Shown: positions 63,701 to 64,000 of the stretch, one piece after another
Position numbering within the stretch: position 1 is the first letter of the stretch
How the letters are laid out: each line of letters begins with the position of its first letter
Origin: Druceiella hillmani
Taxonomy: Eukaryota; Arthropoda; Insecta; Lepidoptera; Hepialidae
DNA: 64,000 nucleotides
NCBI GenBank assembly: GCA_039881145.1
Contig: JAYKKI010000127.1
Location: 372,001-436,000, forward strand
Direction: 5' to 3'
Notes under the pieces: model-generated
Seen by the model: the letters and a program-made list of their open reading frames with translations, nothing else
Database searches by the model: none
Told to the model about the DNA's origin: nothing
Position numbers and translations under genes: made by a program

Positions 63701-63956
63701 TGATACAAGTTCAATTCGCACAAGTCGGTTATTTTTAATAGTCGGTATTTTTAATAAGAAATACATTTTATTAAAAGAAAAAGTGATTATAAAAAAATTA
63801 TGTTAGGTACATATTATTCTTTTCATTTTCATATCAATAAATCTTCTGGTTTACAAATTATTTCAGAACATAAAATAAATATCATTGCTTTGTAATTTTT
63901 TTTCTATTAGGATTAGGATTGCAAAAATACTATTCCTAACCTCACAAGGGCATGTC
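57791..63956. other. A+T-rich sequence with a few unexplained patches, no gene seen
   Basis: A 'ctgtctgtctgttcatctat' tail at about 59028-59055 suggests an old interspersed repeat. The patch 59555-59615 ('gagagaggcggatcgaggtg') is G+C-richer and gives overlapping minus-strand frames 59452-59749 without a recognised motif. No paralogue of modules R, S or T was found here. Confidence 0.4.
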
Positions 63957-64000
63957 GTTGCCGTGGTGTGTTGGGTTGATCACAAGGCATACGGCCTTTG
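63957..64000 (+). mobile_element. SINE head, cut by the window end
   Basis: 'gttgccgtggtgtgttgggt' and the following 'gatcacaa' match the start of the 37-kb SINE at nearly every base, including the A-box-like TGGTGTGTTGG. The B box would lie beyond the window. Confidence 0.7.

Overview
The window reads as nuclear DNA of an animal, most likely an arthropod and probably an insect. It is very A+T-rich, has long (TA)n and (CA)n microsatellites, and carries relics of a jockey-like LINE, tRNA-headed SINEs, a possible pogo/jerky-type DDE transposase, and a Penelope-type family of short repeats. I found no intact host gene: no multi-exon coding structure, no functional tRNA or rRNA gene, no CRISPR array. 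Nearly all the longer ORFs are chance translations of A+T-rich or (TA)n sequence.

Large-scale layout: much of the window consists of diverged copies of one ancestral unit arranged head to tail. I name the shared modules O, P, Q, R, S and T in their order along a unit. Copy 1 is O(200-560), Q(610-1620), R(1640-4360), S(4800-6010), T(6040-9100). Copy 2 is P(19270-21360), Q(21493-24260), R(25870-28300), S(34860-36030), T(38790-42480). Copy 3 is P(44880-46510), O(49305-49560), Q(51256-54320), and may continue past the window. The unit spacing is about 21-30 kb and varies because each copy has gained different insertions. Between copies, modules look about 70-85% alike by eye and are colinear. The best conserved parts are two G+C-richer blocks, one in Q with a TATA-like core and one in R with a broken open frame. 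Whether they come from a decayed gene, a regulatory element or a very large mobile element cannot be settled from the sequence.

The most interesting system is a short interspersed repeat, in at least five places, whose core fits a type I hammerhead self-cleaving ribozyme. It has CTGAAGA, a 5-bp helix II, GAAA, a palindromic helix III ACCTAGGT, a GTC cleavage triplet, and CCAC/GTGG closing helix I. It occurs singly (807-960), as a 128-bp-period tandem trimer (3061-3468), as a near-perfect inverted twin with 13-bp flanking direct repeats (33478-33738), and as pairs flanking an insert (11591-12259; 55331-55880). The duplicated units act as empty sites: for three of the insertions the paralogous copy lacks the element. 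This repeat resembles hammerhead-bearing terminal repeats of Penelope-like elements and retrozymes.

A second theme is that several strong hairpins (22944-23031, 26761-26858, 35820-35894, 45439-45522) exist in only one of the paralogous copies. That is the signature of recurrent template-switch inverted duplication. The remaining sequence holds simple repeats, a clean 23-bp x 8 minisatellite (33151-33325), SINE pieces, and a few G+C-rich islets of unknown origin.
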